From: Taklimakanibacter lacteus
GTDB lineage: Bacteria > Pseudomonadota > Alphaproteobacteria > Rhizobiales > Aestuariivirgaceae
Direction of reading: 5' to 3'
Assembly: GCA_003576695.1 (NCBI GenBank)
Contig: QOZQ01000005.1
Coordinates: forward strand, 372,001 to 436,000
Length of the DNA stretch: 64,000 nt
Shown here: positions 52,891 through 62,102 of the stretch, piece after piece
Layout of the letters: every line of letters begins with the position of its first letter
Position numbering within the stretch: position 1 is the stretch's first letter
Position numbers and translations under genes: made by a program
The notes under the pieces: generated by a model
The model's input: the letters and a program-made list of their open reading frames with translations, nothing else
Databases searched by the model: none
Told to the model about the DNA's origin: nothing

Positions 52891-53088
52891 TCACGATCTG
52901 CGCCGGCGCGCGATCCAGACCACGAACAATCCGGCCATGGTGAGGAGCAGGCCCCAATAGATCCAGGGCGACTGGTTGATCATGAAGCTCTCGGCCGGAT
53001 AAGGAAAATAGCCGCTGCCCTGGCCCATCCACACAAGACCGAGCAGGACCATCAGGCTGCCGATGATGGCGAGGACGATGCGGGTCAC
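52891..53088 (-). CDS. Small two-helix membrane protein
   Basis: 65 residues from GTG 53088 with GGAG six bases upstream. Two membrane helices, IVLAIIGSLMVLLGLVWMGQG and PWIYWGLLLTMAGLFVVWIA, then the basic tail RRRRS, which predicts the C-terminus inside. Family not recognised with certainty. It starts 17 bases after the glycosyltransferase stop, so it is probably co-transcribed with it. Confidence 0.75.
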   Translation of the reverse strand: MTRIVLAIIGSLMVLLGLVWMGQGSGYFPYPAESFMINQSPWIYWGLLLTMAGLFVVWIARRRRS

Positions 53089-53104
53089 GCTCCAGCTGCC
53101 TCCT

Positions 53105-55177
53105 TCACAATTTCGAAATCAGCCTGGCCAGCGATTTTTCGGCGACCGGCTGCTTCTCCGCCTCCTTATGCGGCGTCCTCTCGGCGCTCACAAGCGGCCG
53201 CTTCTCCAGCTCCTTGACCGGCGTCTTCACCGCGGCCGTCTTCTCCGGTTCCGGACGCTGAGTCTTCGTTACAGCCGCCGGCGGCTTCTTCTCCACTGCC
53301 TTGTATGTGCCCGCGGTCGGCTTCTTCTCCGTCTCCGCCGGCTTCTTCTCGTCCTTCGGCCCGATCTGCGGCCTGATGCGCGTTATGCCATGCGGCGTCT
53401 TCGTCCAGCGCCTCGTGCCGGTGAAATAATGCAGGACCGCCAGCCAGGTCGCGAGCGAAACCAGGAGCCAGTAGACGGGCGCCGTCAGGATGGTCGCCAC
53501 CCAGGAGAAGCCGCGGCCGAGGAACAGCGACGATCGCGCCGTCGCGGTCATGGTGATCATGAAAGCGAGCGCTGCCGCTATGCCATAGAGCGCCTGCAGG
53601 AACAGCCAGAGCTGCGGTGCTGCGGGCTGGTCGAGCACGATGAGGACGGAAGTGGTGGCGAGCCAGGCGAGGAAGAAGGGATGCGCCAATGCCACGATGA
53701 TGGAGCCCAGGGTCAGCGCCTGGGTCAGCAGGAAGTTGCGCGCGCCGAGCTCGCGCCACAGTCTCACCGGGCTGCGCAAATTGACGATCGCGGTCTGCAG
53801 CGCACCCCTCGTCCAGCGCACCCGCTGGGTCAGCCAGTCGCGCAGGCGCGGCGGCGCCTCCTCGCGCGTCAAAGTCGGGATGAGGGCGGTGCGATAGCCC
53901 AGGCGCGCGAGACGCAGGCCTAGGCCCGAATCGCGCGCCACATTATGGGCATCGAAGGCGCCCAGCTGGCGCAGCATCTGGGTGCGGTAATGGATCGAGG
54001 CGCCGCAGAACGGAAGCGGCGCCCCGAATTTCGCCAGCCTGGGGAACAAGAGCTTGAAGTGATGCGCATAGTCGAGGGCGCATTGGCGGGTCAGCCAGTT
54101 CTCGTTGCGGTTGATGAAGCCGACCTGCGTCTGCAGGCAGGCGACGGTCTTGGGCGCCAGCGCAAAGGTGCCGGCGACGCGGCGCAACTGATCGGCGGCG
54201 GGAACGCTGTCGGCGTCATAGACCGCCAGCAATTCGCCGCGCGCGAAGGGCAGCGCGTAGTTCAGGGCCTTGTGCCGGGTCTCCGGCATCCCCCTGGGCA
54301 CCAGGATCACTTCCATATAGGGCGGCAGGCGCTGCTCCTCGAAGACCTGGCGCGTCGCCTTGTCTTCGGCTTCGAGGACGAGCTTGATATCGAGCTTCGC
54401 ATGCGGGTAGTCGAAAGCCTGCATGGCGCGCAAGGTCTGCTCGGCGAGTCTCGCCTCGCGCAGCAAGGGAACGAGGATGCTGTAGACCGGCAGATCGGCG
54501 TCGTCGATCTTCATGGCCAGCGGCGCGCGCGGCAATTTTGCCGGCAGGAGGCACCAGAGCTTCAAACCCGCCATGAGCAGGAACAGCGCCAGCATGACCG
54601 TGAAGGCGACGACGGCGCTGGTCGGGCGGTCCCACATCACGCCAAAGGCGATCAAGGCGAGGCCGAGGGCCAGCCAGAGCGATTGCTTGGCGCCGAAGGG
54701 CTGGGCCGCCGACAGGTCGGGATAGCGGTTCGTCAGGCCCGCGACGGCATAGCCCATCAGCTCGCTTTCCTGGCCGGCCTGCAATTCGCGCAGCATCGTG
54801 CGCTCATTGGTGATGGCTGAGACCTCGAGCCCCTTCCCGGTGGCATAGGCCTTGGACCGCTCGCCTGCCGCCACATAGGTGACGCGGCCCGGCTCCCAGG
54901 ATATCGGCACGATACGATGGCGCAGCGCCTGCTGGGCCTCCTGCGGCGTCATGCGCTTGATCGCTTCGAGCAATTCGGCCGAGGTCGGAATTTTCGGCAC
55001 GACGAAAGACTTGCGAGGCGCAGTCTTGTCTGCGCTCGCGCCGCGTATGGTCTCTTTAGGCCCCGTTGCCACCGTGCCGTCCCGGCTAAAAATGCGGTAA
55101 ACATCAGCAAGATGTCGGTTTTGACGGCAATTGCAACACAATTCCGCCCCACTCATCCTGTCGTGATTTTCCTGCAT
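53105..55177 (-). CDS. Family 2 glycosyltransferase with N-terminal MshEN-like domain
   Basis: 690 residues from ATG 55177; MSGAEL at 55155 or a later start is possible because the divergent neighbour begins only 23 bases away. Residues about 65-135 resemble the MshEN/GSPII_E N-terminal domain (PTSAELLEAIKRMTPQEAQQ). After two membrane helices comes the GT2 core: UDP-sugar motif SILVPLLREA, YDADSVP (DxD), ARDSGLGLRLA, and QRVRWTRG (QxxRW). Four more helices and a 110-residue Lys/Pro/Glu-rich tail follow. Probably makes an exported polysaccharide, like XagB or cellulose-synthase-like enzymes. The charged repeat tail is unusual. Confidence 0.88.
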   Translation of the reverse strand: MQENHDRMSGAELCCNCRQNRHLADVYRIFSRDGTVATGPKETIRGASADKTAPRKSFVVPKIPTSAELLEAIKRMTPQEAQQALRHRIVPISWEPGRVTYVAAGERSKAYATGKGLEVSAITNERTMLRELQAGQESELMGYAVAGLTNRYPDLSAAQPFGAKQSLWLALGLALIAFGVMWDRPTSAVVAFTVMLALFLLMAGLKLWCLLPAKLPRAPLAMKIDDADLPVYSILVPLLREARLAEQTLRAMQAFDYPHAKLDIKLVLEAEDKATRQVFEEQRLPPYMEVILVPRGMPETRHKALNYALPFARGELLAVYDADSVPAADQLRRVAGTFALAPKTVACLQTQVGFINRNENWLTRQCALDYAHHFKLLFPRLAKFGAPLPFCGASIHYRTQMLRQLGAFDAHNVARDSGLGLRLARLGYRTALIPTLTREEAPPRLRDWLTQRVRWTRGALQTAIVNLRSPVRLWRELGARNFLLTQALTLGSIIVALAHPFFLAWLATTSVLIVLDQPAAPQLWLFLQALYGIAAALAFMITMTATARSSLFLGRGFSWVATILTAPVYWLLVSLATWLAVLHYFTGTRRWTKTPHGITRIRPQIGPKDEKKPAETEKKPTAGTYKAVEKKPPAAVTKTQRPEPEKTAAVKTPVKELEKRPLVSAERTPHKEAEKQPVAEKSLARLISKL

Positions 55178-55200
55178 TTCGATGACGGGGGACGACCTGC

Positions 55201-55968
55201 ATGAACGACAACCGGCCGATCACGCGGCGCGCGCTGCTGATGCTTTCCGCCGCGGCTGCCATCATCCTGCCGGCACCTGCGGCCCTCGCCGCCGCCCGGA
55301 CATTGCGCGGCCAGGTCTCCTACCGCGAACGCATCGCCCTGCCGCCCCACGCCCTTCTGGAAGTTCGCCTGCTCGACGTGTCGCTGGAGGATGCACCGGC
55401 CAATACGCTGGCGGTGACCAGGGTGAAGACCCGCCATCGCATGCCCATCCCCTATCGCCTGCGCTATGACGAGGCGCGGATCCGGCCGGGGCGCCGATAT
55501 GCGCTGCAGGCCCGCATCACCGTCAACGGACAGTTGTGGTTCATCACCACCACCCGCCATTCGATCTTCGGCGGCGGGCGCGACGAGACCGACATCTCGG
55601 TCGTGCGCGTGAGGTCGGGGGCATCCGAGGTCTCCGGTCCGCGCGGCAAGTGGCTCTGCGAGTCGATCCGCGGCCACGGCGTCATCGACACTGCGCAGAC
55701 CCTGATCGAGATCGCCGCCGACGGCAGGGTGACCGGCAGCGGCGGCTGCAACCGCATCAGCGGCCGGGCCGAGATCCAGAGCGAGCGCATCACCTTCGGG
55801 CCGATGATCTCGACCAAGATGGCCTGCGCTCCCGCCGTCATGGACCAGGAGAGCAAGTTCATGGCGGCGCTGGGCGACGTCCAGCGATTCAAGGTCGATG
55901 GCGACAAGGGCAAGCTCATCCTGTTCGGCGCCACCGGCCGGCCCCTTCTCGTGCTCGCCCGGATGTGA
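55201..55968 (+). CDS. YbaY/META two-domain periplasmic protein
   Basis: 255 residues. N-terminal export signal with twin arginines (TRRALLMLSAAAAIILPAP). Residues 35-140 are a YbaY-type beta-sandwich (LRGQVSYRERIALPPHALLEV, PIPYRLRYDEARIRPGRRYAL). Residues 150-255 are a META/HslJ domain (GKWLCESI, GSGGCNRISG, MISTKMACAPAVMDQESKF). Likely an envelope or outer-membrane stress protein. Divergent from the glycosyltransferase. Confidence 0.9.
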   Translation: MNDNRPITRRALLMLSAAAAIILPAPAALAAARTLRGQVSYRERIALPPHALLEVRLLDVSLEDAPANTLAVTRVKTRHRMPIPYRLRYDEARIRPGRRYALQARITVNGQLWFITTTRHSIFGGGRDETDISVVRVRSGASEVSGPRGKWLCESIRGHGVIDTAQTLIEIAADGRVTGSGGCNRISGRAEIQSERITFGPMISTKMACAPAVMDQESKFMAALGDVQRFKVDGDKGKLILFGATGRPLLVLARM

Positions 55969-56051
55969 GCGGACAGACCGGCGCAGGCTTTTTTTTGCCG
56001 CAGGGAGGGAGTAGGTCTGGGCCCTGGCTAGCAGGATTCGCAAACCCTTTC

Positions 56052-56927
56052 ATGACCGTTGGCGTTCTCAGAAATCTCCTTCCATGCCTGATCGCCGTGG
56101 CGGGCCTTGCCCTTCCCGCATCCGCCCAGGACACGAATGCGCCCGCGGCGGCCACGGCAGCCACCGAAGAGGCGGCCATCCTGCCGCGCTTCCGCCATAT
56201 CGATGTCGGCGGCAAGCCGGCGAGCTTCGTGCGGGAGTCGATCATCCTGCTCATCGATGAGGATTTCCCGCCCTTCAGCTATGCCGGTCCCGAAGGCGAG
56301 CCCAAGGGCATCGCCGTCGATGCGGCCGAGGCCGCCTGCCAGGAACTCAGGACCAAATGCCAGATCGTGCTCACCTCCTGGGAGGCGCTGTCGGGCGATC
56401 TCAACGGGGTCAGCAACGTCGTCGCCGGCTTGCGTGTCGATGACAAGGCGCTGGCGCGCTTCCAGCCCACAAGGCCGATCTACCGCGCGGTCGGGCGCTT
56501 CGCGGTGCGCAAGGAAAGCGACATCACCCAGGTGACGCCGGAGCTGCTCGCGGCCAAGCGCATCGGCGTCATCGAGGGCAGCGGCTATGAGGCCTGGCTC
56601 AAGAAGAATTTCGCCGATGCGGTGATCGTGCCCTATCCCAGCCTCAGCGAGCTCCAGGAGGCGCTGCGCACCGCCAAGGTCGAGGTCCTGTTCGGCGACG
56701 GGCTGCAGCTCGTCTACTGGATGCGCGGCGGCGCCTCGCAGGAGTGCTGCAAATATATCGAGGGCGGCTATTTCGACGATGCCTCCTTCAGCCGGCCCTA
56801 TGTGTTCCTCATCCGCCGCGGCGATGAGGAGCTGCGGCAGGCCTTCGACTATGCGCTCGACCAGCTGCAGGAGACGGGCGCCTTCGCCAAAATCTTCGCG
56901 CGCTATGTGCCGGGACGGTTCTGGTAA
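56052..56927 (+). CDS. Family 3 extracellular solute-binding protein
   Basis: About 291 residues from ATG 56052 (MTVGVLRNLLPCLIAVAGLALPASA), with a Sec signal peptide; the larger upstream open frame overlaps the META gene out of frame. SBP_bac_3 pattern: IILLIDEDFPPFSYAGPEGEPKGIAVD, ELLAAKRIGVIEGSGYEAWL and VEVLFGDGLQLVYWM. Binds a small polar solute such as an amino acid. No permease or ATPase is nearby, so it is an orphan or a sensor domain partner. Confidence 0.88.
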   Translation: MTVGVLRNLLPCLIAVAGLALPASAQDTNAPAAATAATEEAAILPRFRHIDVGGKPASFVRESIILLIDEDFPPFSYAGPEGEPKGIAVDAAEAACQELRTKCQIVLTSWEALSGDLNGVSNVVAGLRVDDKALARFQPTRPIYRAVGRFAVRKESDITQVTPELLAAKRIGVIEGSGYEAWLKKNFADAVIVPYPSLSELQEALRTAKVEVLFGDGLQLVYWMRGGASQECCKYIEGGYFDDASFSRPYVFLIRRGDEELRQAFDYALDQLQETGAFAKIFARYVPGRFW

Positions 56928-56936
56928 TTTTGAGGC

Positions 56937-57134
56937 AATCTCCCTCCGCCGCGCGAAGCGCGGGGAGGGTGGCCGCCCGCAGGGCGGACGGGTGGGGTCC
57001 CTCCGCCGACAAGTGTTCGCCACTTGGGCTGTAACAAGCCAATCCTTTGCTTAAGAGACCTCGCTTGCGGAGACACCCCACCCGTCGCGCGTTCCGCGCG
57101 CCACCCTCCCCGCCTGCGGTGGTGGAGGGAGAAT
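56937..57134. repeat. ~198-bp mirrored repeat element, copy A
   Basis: Begins AATCTCCCTCCGCCGCGCG and ends CTGCGGTGGTGGAGGGAGAA. Two ~65-base units in opposite orientation, each with CTCCCTCC, a hairpin, GGGGAGGGTGGC, a second hairpin and GACGGGTGGGGT, separated by about 70 unrelated bases. Copy B lies at 62529-62728. It fills the gap between the solute-binding protein gene and the convergent peptide-binding protein gene. Confidence 0.9.
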
Positions 57135-57159
57135 GGATGCGCATCATTTTCATCGCGCT

Positions 57160-58764
57160 CTAAGCAAACCACCACCGGTCGAAGAACATGCGGCCGTCGC
57201 ATTCGTAATTGTCGGCGAGCCTGCCATGCCGCACCTTGGCGCTGGTGGCAAAGACGTCATTGGCGAAGAGCGGAATGACGACACCGCCCTCATCGCGAAC
57301 CAGAAGCTGCAGGTCGCGATACATGGCCGCGCGCTTGCCCGCATCGAGCTCGGATCTCGCCTCGGCCAGGATCTTGTTGAATTTCTCGTTGCTCCAGGCG
57401 CTGTCGTTCCAGCTGGCGCCGGTGGAATAGGCTTGCGAGAGGATGTCGTCGGGCGTCGGCGTGCCGAACCAGTAGGCGGCGCACCAGGGCTTCTTCTGCC
57501 AGATATTCGTCCAGTAGCCGTCATTGGGCTCCTGGATGACATTGATGGCGATGTCGGCCTTCTTGGCCTGTGCCGCATAGAGGATGGCGGTATCGACAGC
57601 CCCGGTGAAGGCGGCATTGGCGGCGCTCAGATCGACGGCGAGCGAGGCGAGGCCCGCCTGCTTCAGATGGAACTTCGCCTTGTCCGGATCATAGACGCGC
57701 TGCTCGATATCGGCGGCGAAGAAGGGATAGGCCGGCGTCAGCGGATGATCATTGCCGACCGTGCCATGCCCGAAGAGGATGGTCTTGAGCAGCGCCTCGC
57801 GATCGATGGCATGCTTCAAGGCGAGGCGCACATTGTTGTCGGTGAAGGGCGCGACATTGGTGAGCATCGGGAAGGTGTAGTGCAGCTTGCCGCGCACCTC
57901 CTCGACGATGATGCCCACCGTCTGCTTCAGCCGGTCGACGGTCTTGAGATCGAGCCGGTCGATGCCGTCGACCTCGTTGGTGAGCAAGGCATTCTGGCGC
58001 GCCGCCGTGTCCTGTATCGAGAGCAATTCGCCGCTGTCGAAATGGCCACGTCCCGCCTGCCAGAAGTTCTTGTTCTTCTCGAGCTCGGTCTTCTCGCCGG
58101 GCTTGAAGGATTTCAGCCGGTAGGCGCCGGTGCCGATGCCGGATTGCCAGTCGATCGTCCCGTCATCCCTGGCGGGATATATGCCGAAGCTGAAAGTCGA
58201 GAGCTTGAAGGGGATGTCGGCGTCACCCGATTTGAGCCTGATCACGACGGCATGATCGCCATCCGCCTCGATCGAGGTTATGGGATCGACGATCGGCTTG
58301 ACCGATGAGGTCGATTTCTCGCCGCGATGATGATTGATCGAGGCGACGACATCCTTGGCGGTGAAGCTCCTGCCATTGTGGAACTCGACGCCCTTGCGCA
58401 ACTTGAATGTCCATTTGGTGGCCCCTTCCGACGCCTCCCAGCTTTCGGCCAGCTTGGGCTGCAGCGACCCGTCGGTCGCCACCTCGGTCAGCATGTTGGT
58501 GATCGCATAGGCGACTACAGTCGTGTAGCCATTGTTCACATGCGCCGGATCGAGCGTGTCGGCGGCTTCGCCATGCGCCATGGCAAAGCGCATATGGCCG
58601 CCGGCCTTCGGCGTCTCTTCGGCGAAAGCCGGCCCTGCCAAGGTCGATCCCGCCGCGGCGGACAGGCCCAGGAGGCTTAGCCCGCCCAGGAACTCGCGCC
58701 TGTCCATGCGTCCCGATTTCATCTCATGTGCCAGCCGGCGCTTGAATGCGTCATCGCTTTTCAT
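57160..58764 (-). CDS. Second peptide-type ABC substrate-binding protein, TAT-exported
   Basis: 534 residues, SBP_bac_5 family. Twin arginines at residues 22-23 (MDRREFLGG) followed by a hydrophobic stretch and AFAEE. It aligns along its length with the binding protein at 2684-4285: RFAMAHGEAADTLDP against ARFGLAHGATTDTLDP, and ASEGATKWTFKLRKG against PSDGAKKWVFKLRKG. No permease or ATPase follows before the repeat element, so it may share the first importer's channel or an unlinked one. It follows the cyclodeaminase-like gene by 68 bases. Confidence 0.92.
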   Translation of the reverse strand: MKSDDAFKRRLAHEMKSGRMDRREFLGGLSLLGLSAAAGSTLAGPAFAEETPKAGGHMRFAMAHGEAADTLDPAHVNNGYTTVVAYAITNMLTEVATDGSLQPKLAESWEASEGATKWTFKLRKGVEFHNGRSFTAKDVVASINHHRGEKSTSSVKPIVDPITSIEADGDHAVVIRLKSGDADIPFKLSTFSFGIYPARDDGTIDWQSGIGTGAYRLKSFKPGEKTELEKNKNFWQAGRGHFDSGELLSIQDTAARQNALLTNEVDGIDRLDLKTVDRLKQTVGIIVEEVRGKLHYTFPMLTNVAPFTDNNVRLALKHAIDREALLKTILFGHGTVGNDHPLTPAYPFFAADIEQRVYDPDKAKFHLKQAGLASLAVDLSAANAAFTGAVDTAILYAAQAKKADIAINVIQEPNDGYWTNIWQKKPWCAAYWFGTPTPDDILSQAYSTGASWNDSAWSNEKFNKILAEARSELDAGKRAAMYRDLQLLVRDEGGVVIPLFANDVFATSAKVRHGRLADNYECDGRMFFDRWWFA

Positions 58765-58832
58765 GTCTGTATCCCTTCCTCAGCAATAATCGTTCTTTCC
58801 CATTTCAGTTCGCGGCTCGGGCAATGGCGTCG

Positions 58833-59837
58833 CTACCACAGCGAAACCTTCCGCCCGGCCCCCTTTTGCAGAGCCCGGTCATAAAGATGGCGGCCGAGGA
58901 CGATGTCGCTGATGGCGAAGCCACGGTGCCAGAAGACAATCCGTTCATGGTCGTTTTCACGGGCCGGACGGGCGCCTGAGACGACCTGGCCGATCTCGGC
59001 ATGCACATGCTCGCGGCGCAGGCGGCCGTCCTTGATGAGTGAATGGAAGGTTCCGCCTTCGCAGCACTGCCGCCAGTCATCGACGATCATCTTGTCGGCG
59101 GCGAGAGGCAGCGCCGGATCGACCGCCATGATCCAGCCATAGGTGATGAGGAGAGCGCCGGGCTTGACCATATGGTCGGCGATGAGGATCTGCGGCGTCT
59201 CCAGACGCGTCGCCTCGACGATGATGTCGGCATCGGCAACCGCATCCTCGATATGCGCGACGCTCAGCGTCTTGATCCCGAGCTCGGCCTCGATCTCATG
59301 GGCCAGCGCATCGCGCGTCTCCGGCCGCTTGCTGGCAATGCGCACCTCGCTCAGATCGAACGAGCCGGCAATGGCGCGGATATTCGCCGCCGCCGTGCCG
59401 CGCGCCCCGATATGGGCGAGGATCTTCGCCTTGGGCGCGGCCAGCCGGCGCGCGCCGATGCCGGTCACCGCACCGGTCCTGAGCCAGGTCAGATCGGTCG
59501 CATCCATGATGCAGAGCGGAATGCCGGTGCGTGGTTCATAGAGCGTCAGCAAGGCGATCTCGGAGGGCAGGCCATGGCGATAATTGTCGACATAGTCGCC
59601 AATGACCTTCACGCCGGCCGTATCGATCGGCCCGGCATAGCCCATCAGGATATTGAAATGGCCATTGTAGCGGTCATCGAGGTGAATATGGCCCTTGGGC
59701 GGCAGGACCACCTCACCCGCGCCATGCGCCCGCAATCCCGTCTCGATGATATCCATGATCTGGGGCATCGCGGGCGTCAGGCCGGCAATTTCCCGGCGGT
59801 TGAGAAAGAGGAGATCGAGCTGGGGGGACTGCGGCAT
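58833..59837 (-). CDS. Ornithine cyclodeaminase/mu-crystallin family protein
   Basis: 334 residues. Family marks: LNRREIAGLTPAMPQIMDIIE, GVKVIGDYVDNYRHGLPS, TDLTWLRTGAVTGIGARRLA (NAD domain entry) and HIGARGTAAANIRAIAG with the dinucleotide motif. The catalytic aspartate region is VVEATRLETPQ. Members act as ornithine cyclodeaminases or as reductases of cyclic imino acids and opines. Its ATG overlaps the GcvT-like stop by one base (TGATG). Confidence 0.9.
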   Translation of the reverse strand: MPQSPQLDLLFLNRREIAGLTPAMPQIMDIIETGLRAHGAGEVVLPPKGHIHLDDRYNGHFNILMGYAGPIDTAGVKVIGDYVDNYRHGLPSEIALLTLYEPRTGIPLCIMDATDLTWLRTGAVTGIGARRLAAPKAKILAHIGARGTAAANIRAIAGSFDLSEVRIASKRPETRDALAHEIEAELGIKTLSVAHIEDAVADADIIVEATRLETPQILIADHMVKPGALLITYGWIMAVDPALPLAADKMIVDDWRQCCEGGTFHSLIKDGRLRREHVHAEIGQVVSGARPARENDHERIVFWHRGFAISDIVLGRHLYDRALQKGAGRKVSLW

Positions 59838-60976
59838 CAGCGCCTCGGCTCACGCTTGCCGGCATCGAAGAAGGGCCGTTTCGCGACGCGGGCACGCTGA
59901 TCCCCCGACTTGCCGGCGACACTGAGCAGCGTGCCGAGGCCTGACGCCCCGGCGTCGATGCGGGCATAGCCGATCATGCGCTTCAGCCGTGGCGAATGGA
60001 CTACGACCGTGGTGCGCCCGACCGGCACGCCGTCCCGGCTCACGACCCGCCCGCCAAAGGCGGCCGCCTCGCCGGTTGCAGCACCCTCTTCGAATTCAAG
60101 CCCGACGAGCTTCCAGCTCACTCCTTCGGTAGCAATGCGCCGCAAGGCCGATTTGCCGATGAAATCGACCGGCTTGTCGAGATCGACGAGGCGCTCGAGC
60201 CCGACATGGAACGGCGTCGATCGGGCGGGAAAATCGGAGCGCATGGCAATGATGCCGGCTTCGACGCGGCGTATGGTGTTGGGCCCGGTCACTCGCAAAT
60301 TGGACGGCTTGCCCGCTTCCTTCACCCGGTCCCACAATTCGGCGGCGCGCGACGTGTCGCGTAAATAGATCTCATAGCCCAGGTCGCCGCTCCAGCCTGT
60401 GCGCGTCACCATGAGCGGCATGCCGTCGAACTCGGTCTCGATCAGATGATAATATTTGAGGTCGGCGACCTTCTCGCCGAACAGGCGCACCATGATGTCA
60501 CGCGATTTGTTGCCCTGGATCTGGATGGGGGCGGCTTCCGGCTCCGCGATCTTGACATCCATGCCGGCAAAGCAGGCAACGCCCTTGGCCCAGAGCAGGA
60601 GGTCGCTGTCGGCGGCGGACAGCCAGTATCTGTCGCTGTCCAGCCGGTTGAGAACCGGGTCGTTGAGAATATAGCCGTCATTGTCGGTGATCACGACATA
60701 GCGGCATTGGCCGACGGCGCAGCTCTTCAGGCTGCGCGGAACCAGCAATTCCAGGAAGGCCTCGGCATCGGGGCCCGAAATCTCGACCTGGCGCTCGGCG
60801 GCGACGTCCCACAATGTCGCATCATTGACGAGCGCCCAGTATTCCTCGGTCTGGTCGCCGTAGCGATACGGCATGAACATGTGGTTGAGGACGATATAGG
60901 ACGCCGCACCATCGCGATGCGCGCAATCGAAAAAGGGAGATTTTTCCAGAGATTGGTCGAGTACGCCAATAAGCAC
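59837..60976 (-). CDS. GcvT-family aminomethyltransferase, DmdA-like
   Basis: About 379 residues from GTG 60976, which has AAAGGCAGG just upstream; ATG 60994 is the alternative. Tetrahydrofolate-dependent one-carbon transfer fold: YIVLNHMFMPYRYGDQTEEYWALV, DVAAERQVEISGPDA, CRYVVITDNDGYILNDPV and TRTGWSGDLGYEIYL. The early NHM.MP segment recalls DMSP demethylase (DmdA) and related N- or S-methyl transferases rather than true GcvT, and no gcvH or gcvP is near. Forms an operon with the cyclodeaminase-like protein and peptide-type binding protein, suggesting uptake and demethylation of a methylated amino compound. Confidence 0.85.
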   Translation of the reverse strand: MLIGVLDQSLEKSPFFDCAHRDGAASYIVLNHMFMPYRYGDQTEEYWALVNDATLWDVAAERQVEISGPDAEAFLELLVPRSLKSCAVGQCRYVVITDNDGYILNDPVLNRLDSDRYWLSAADSDLLLWAKGVACFAGMDVKIAEPEAAPIQIQGNKSRDIMVRLFGEKVADLKYYHLIETEFDGMPLMVTRTGWSGDLGYEIYLRDTSRAAELWDRVKEAGKPSNLRVTGPNTIRRVEAGIIAMRSDFPARSTPFHVGLERLVDLDKPVDFIGKSALRRIATEGVSWKLVGLEFEEGAATGEAAAFGGRVVSRDGVPVGRTTVVVHSPRLKRMIGYARIDAGASGLGTLLSVAGKSGDQRARVAKRPFFDAGKREPRR

Positions 60977-61028
60977 GATTGACCTGCCTTTCATCAGGCA
61001 GATCGGACCGTGGACAGTGATTTTCAGA

Positions 61029-61040
61029 CTTTACTCGAGC
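61029..61040. promoter_or_regulatory. Motif CTTTACTCGAGC, copy 1
   Basis: Lies in the divergent promoter gap between the GcvT-like operon and the XRE regulator gene. An identical 12-mer is at 62103-62114. Candidate site for the XRE regulator. Confidence 0.45.
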
Positions 61041-61144
61041 GCCCGAAAGCTAAGCGAACTACTTTCAGTCGTCAATGAAATTTGCTTTTTCGGCGGCGGG
61101 TTGCGCCCTAATCTCCGTTTTTAGCGGCACCTTGGTTGAAGTTC

Positions 61145-61975
61145 ATGTCTCGCAGCAGCGTAGAATTCGTCGAAAACTTGCGGTTCCTCTGCGCGCATTT
61201 CAGCTCCGTCGCCGAGGTCTGCCGCAGCCTCGGCATGAACCGCCAGCAATTCAACAAATATCTCAATGGGCATTCGGAGCCGTCGCTGCACAATCTCAAG
61301 CGCATCACCGACTTCTTCGGGGTCGACGAATATGAGATCACCTTGCCGCACAAGGAATTTGTTCGTCTCGTCAGACCGAAGCGCGGCCAGGTGCGCGAGA
61401 CCCAGCTCCTCGAGCAGCTGTTCAGCCAGATCGACCTGGCGAGTGGTGAATCACAGGCGGCACTCGCCGCCTATAGCGGGACCTATGCGGCCTATATCTG
61501 CTCGCCGGTCTGGTCCAATCACATCGTGCGCGCGCTGACCACGGTGAGCTTCGACGGCCAGAGCTGCCTCACCAAGAGCCTGCAGCGCCTCTATCTGCCG
61601 GGCGGCAGCCGCTCGATGAAAGTCGTCCAGAAATTCAATGGCTTCGTGCGCAATATCCGCGACCGGCTCTATGTCATCGAATATGAGGCGAGCTCGCGGG
61701 ATCTCGCTTCGTTCACGATCCTCTATCCCTCGCATCGCCGGCAGCTGCAGTTCCTCACCGGCATCATGGTGACCGTCGCGAGCGGCGGCAGCCGGCAGCC
61801 CTTCTCAACGCGTGTGGTCTATCAATATCTCGGCAAGGATATCGATTTGAGGCGCGAGATCGCGCGCTGCCATCTCTATCCGGTCGACAGCCCGGACGTG
61901 CCGGAGGAAGTCCGCAGCCGCATTGCCGACCGTTCCGATCCGGCGCGGAATTTCCTGCTGGCGCAATCCTACTAA
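61145..61975 (+). CDS. XRE-family transcriptional regulator with large C-terminal domain
   Basis: About 276 residues from ATG 61145 (MSRSSVEFVENLRFLC); TTG 61136 is possible. Helix-turn-helix at about 20-60 (SVAEVCRSLGMNRQQFNKYL, then HNLKRITDFFGVDEYEI). The 200-residue C-terminal part has no enzyme motif and probably binds a ligand. Divergent from the GcvT-like operon and followed by a SnoaL-like gene; both promoters hold the same 12-base motif. Confidence 0.9.
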   Translation: MSRSSVEFVENLRFLCAHFSSVAEVCRSLGMNRQQFNKYLNGHSEPSLHNLKRITDFFGVDEYEITLPHKEFVRLVRPKRGQVRETQLLEQLFSQIDLASGESQAALAAYSGTYAAYICSPVWSNHIVRALTTVSFDGQSCLTKSLQRLYLPGGSRSMKVVQKFNGFVRNIRDRLYVIEYEASSRDLASFTILYPSHRRQLQFLTGIMVTVASGGSRQPFSTRVVYQYLGKDIDLRREIARCHLYPVDSPDVPEEVRSRIADRSDPARNFLLAQSY

Positions 61976-62102
61976 TCCTTCTCGACAGGACGCGAGTTGA
62001 CGCGCAAGCGCTGCGATCAGCTGCGTCATCCCAAATCTCGCGAAATGGCAGCGGCGGCTTCGACCGGTTACGCTTCCCCCGTCAGATCGGCGTTGGACGG
62101 TG

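Noticed and set aside
55536..56051. Upstream extension of the family 3 binding-protein frame
   Set aside because: It overlaps the YbaY/META gene in another frame; a normal signal peptide begins at 56052.
56779..57278. Frames of 84-114 codons through the mirrored repeat
   Set aside because: They are translations of the repeat (same peptides appear at 62203-62752), not genes.
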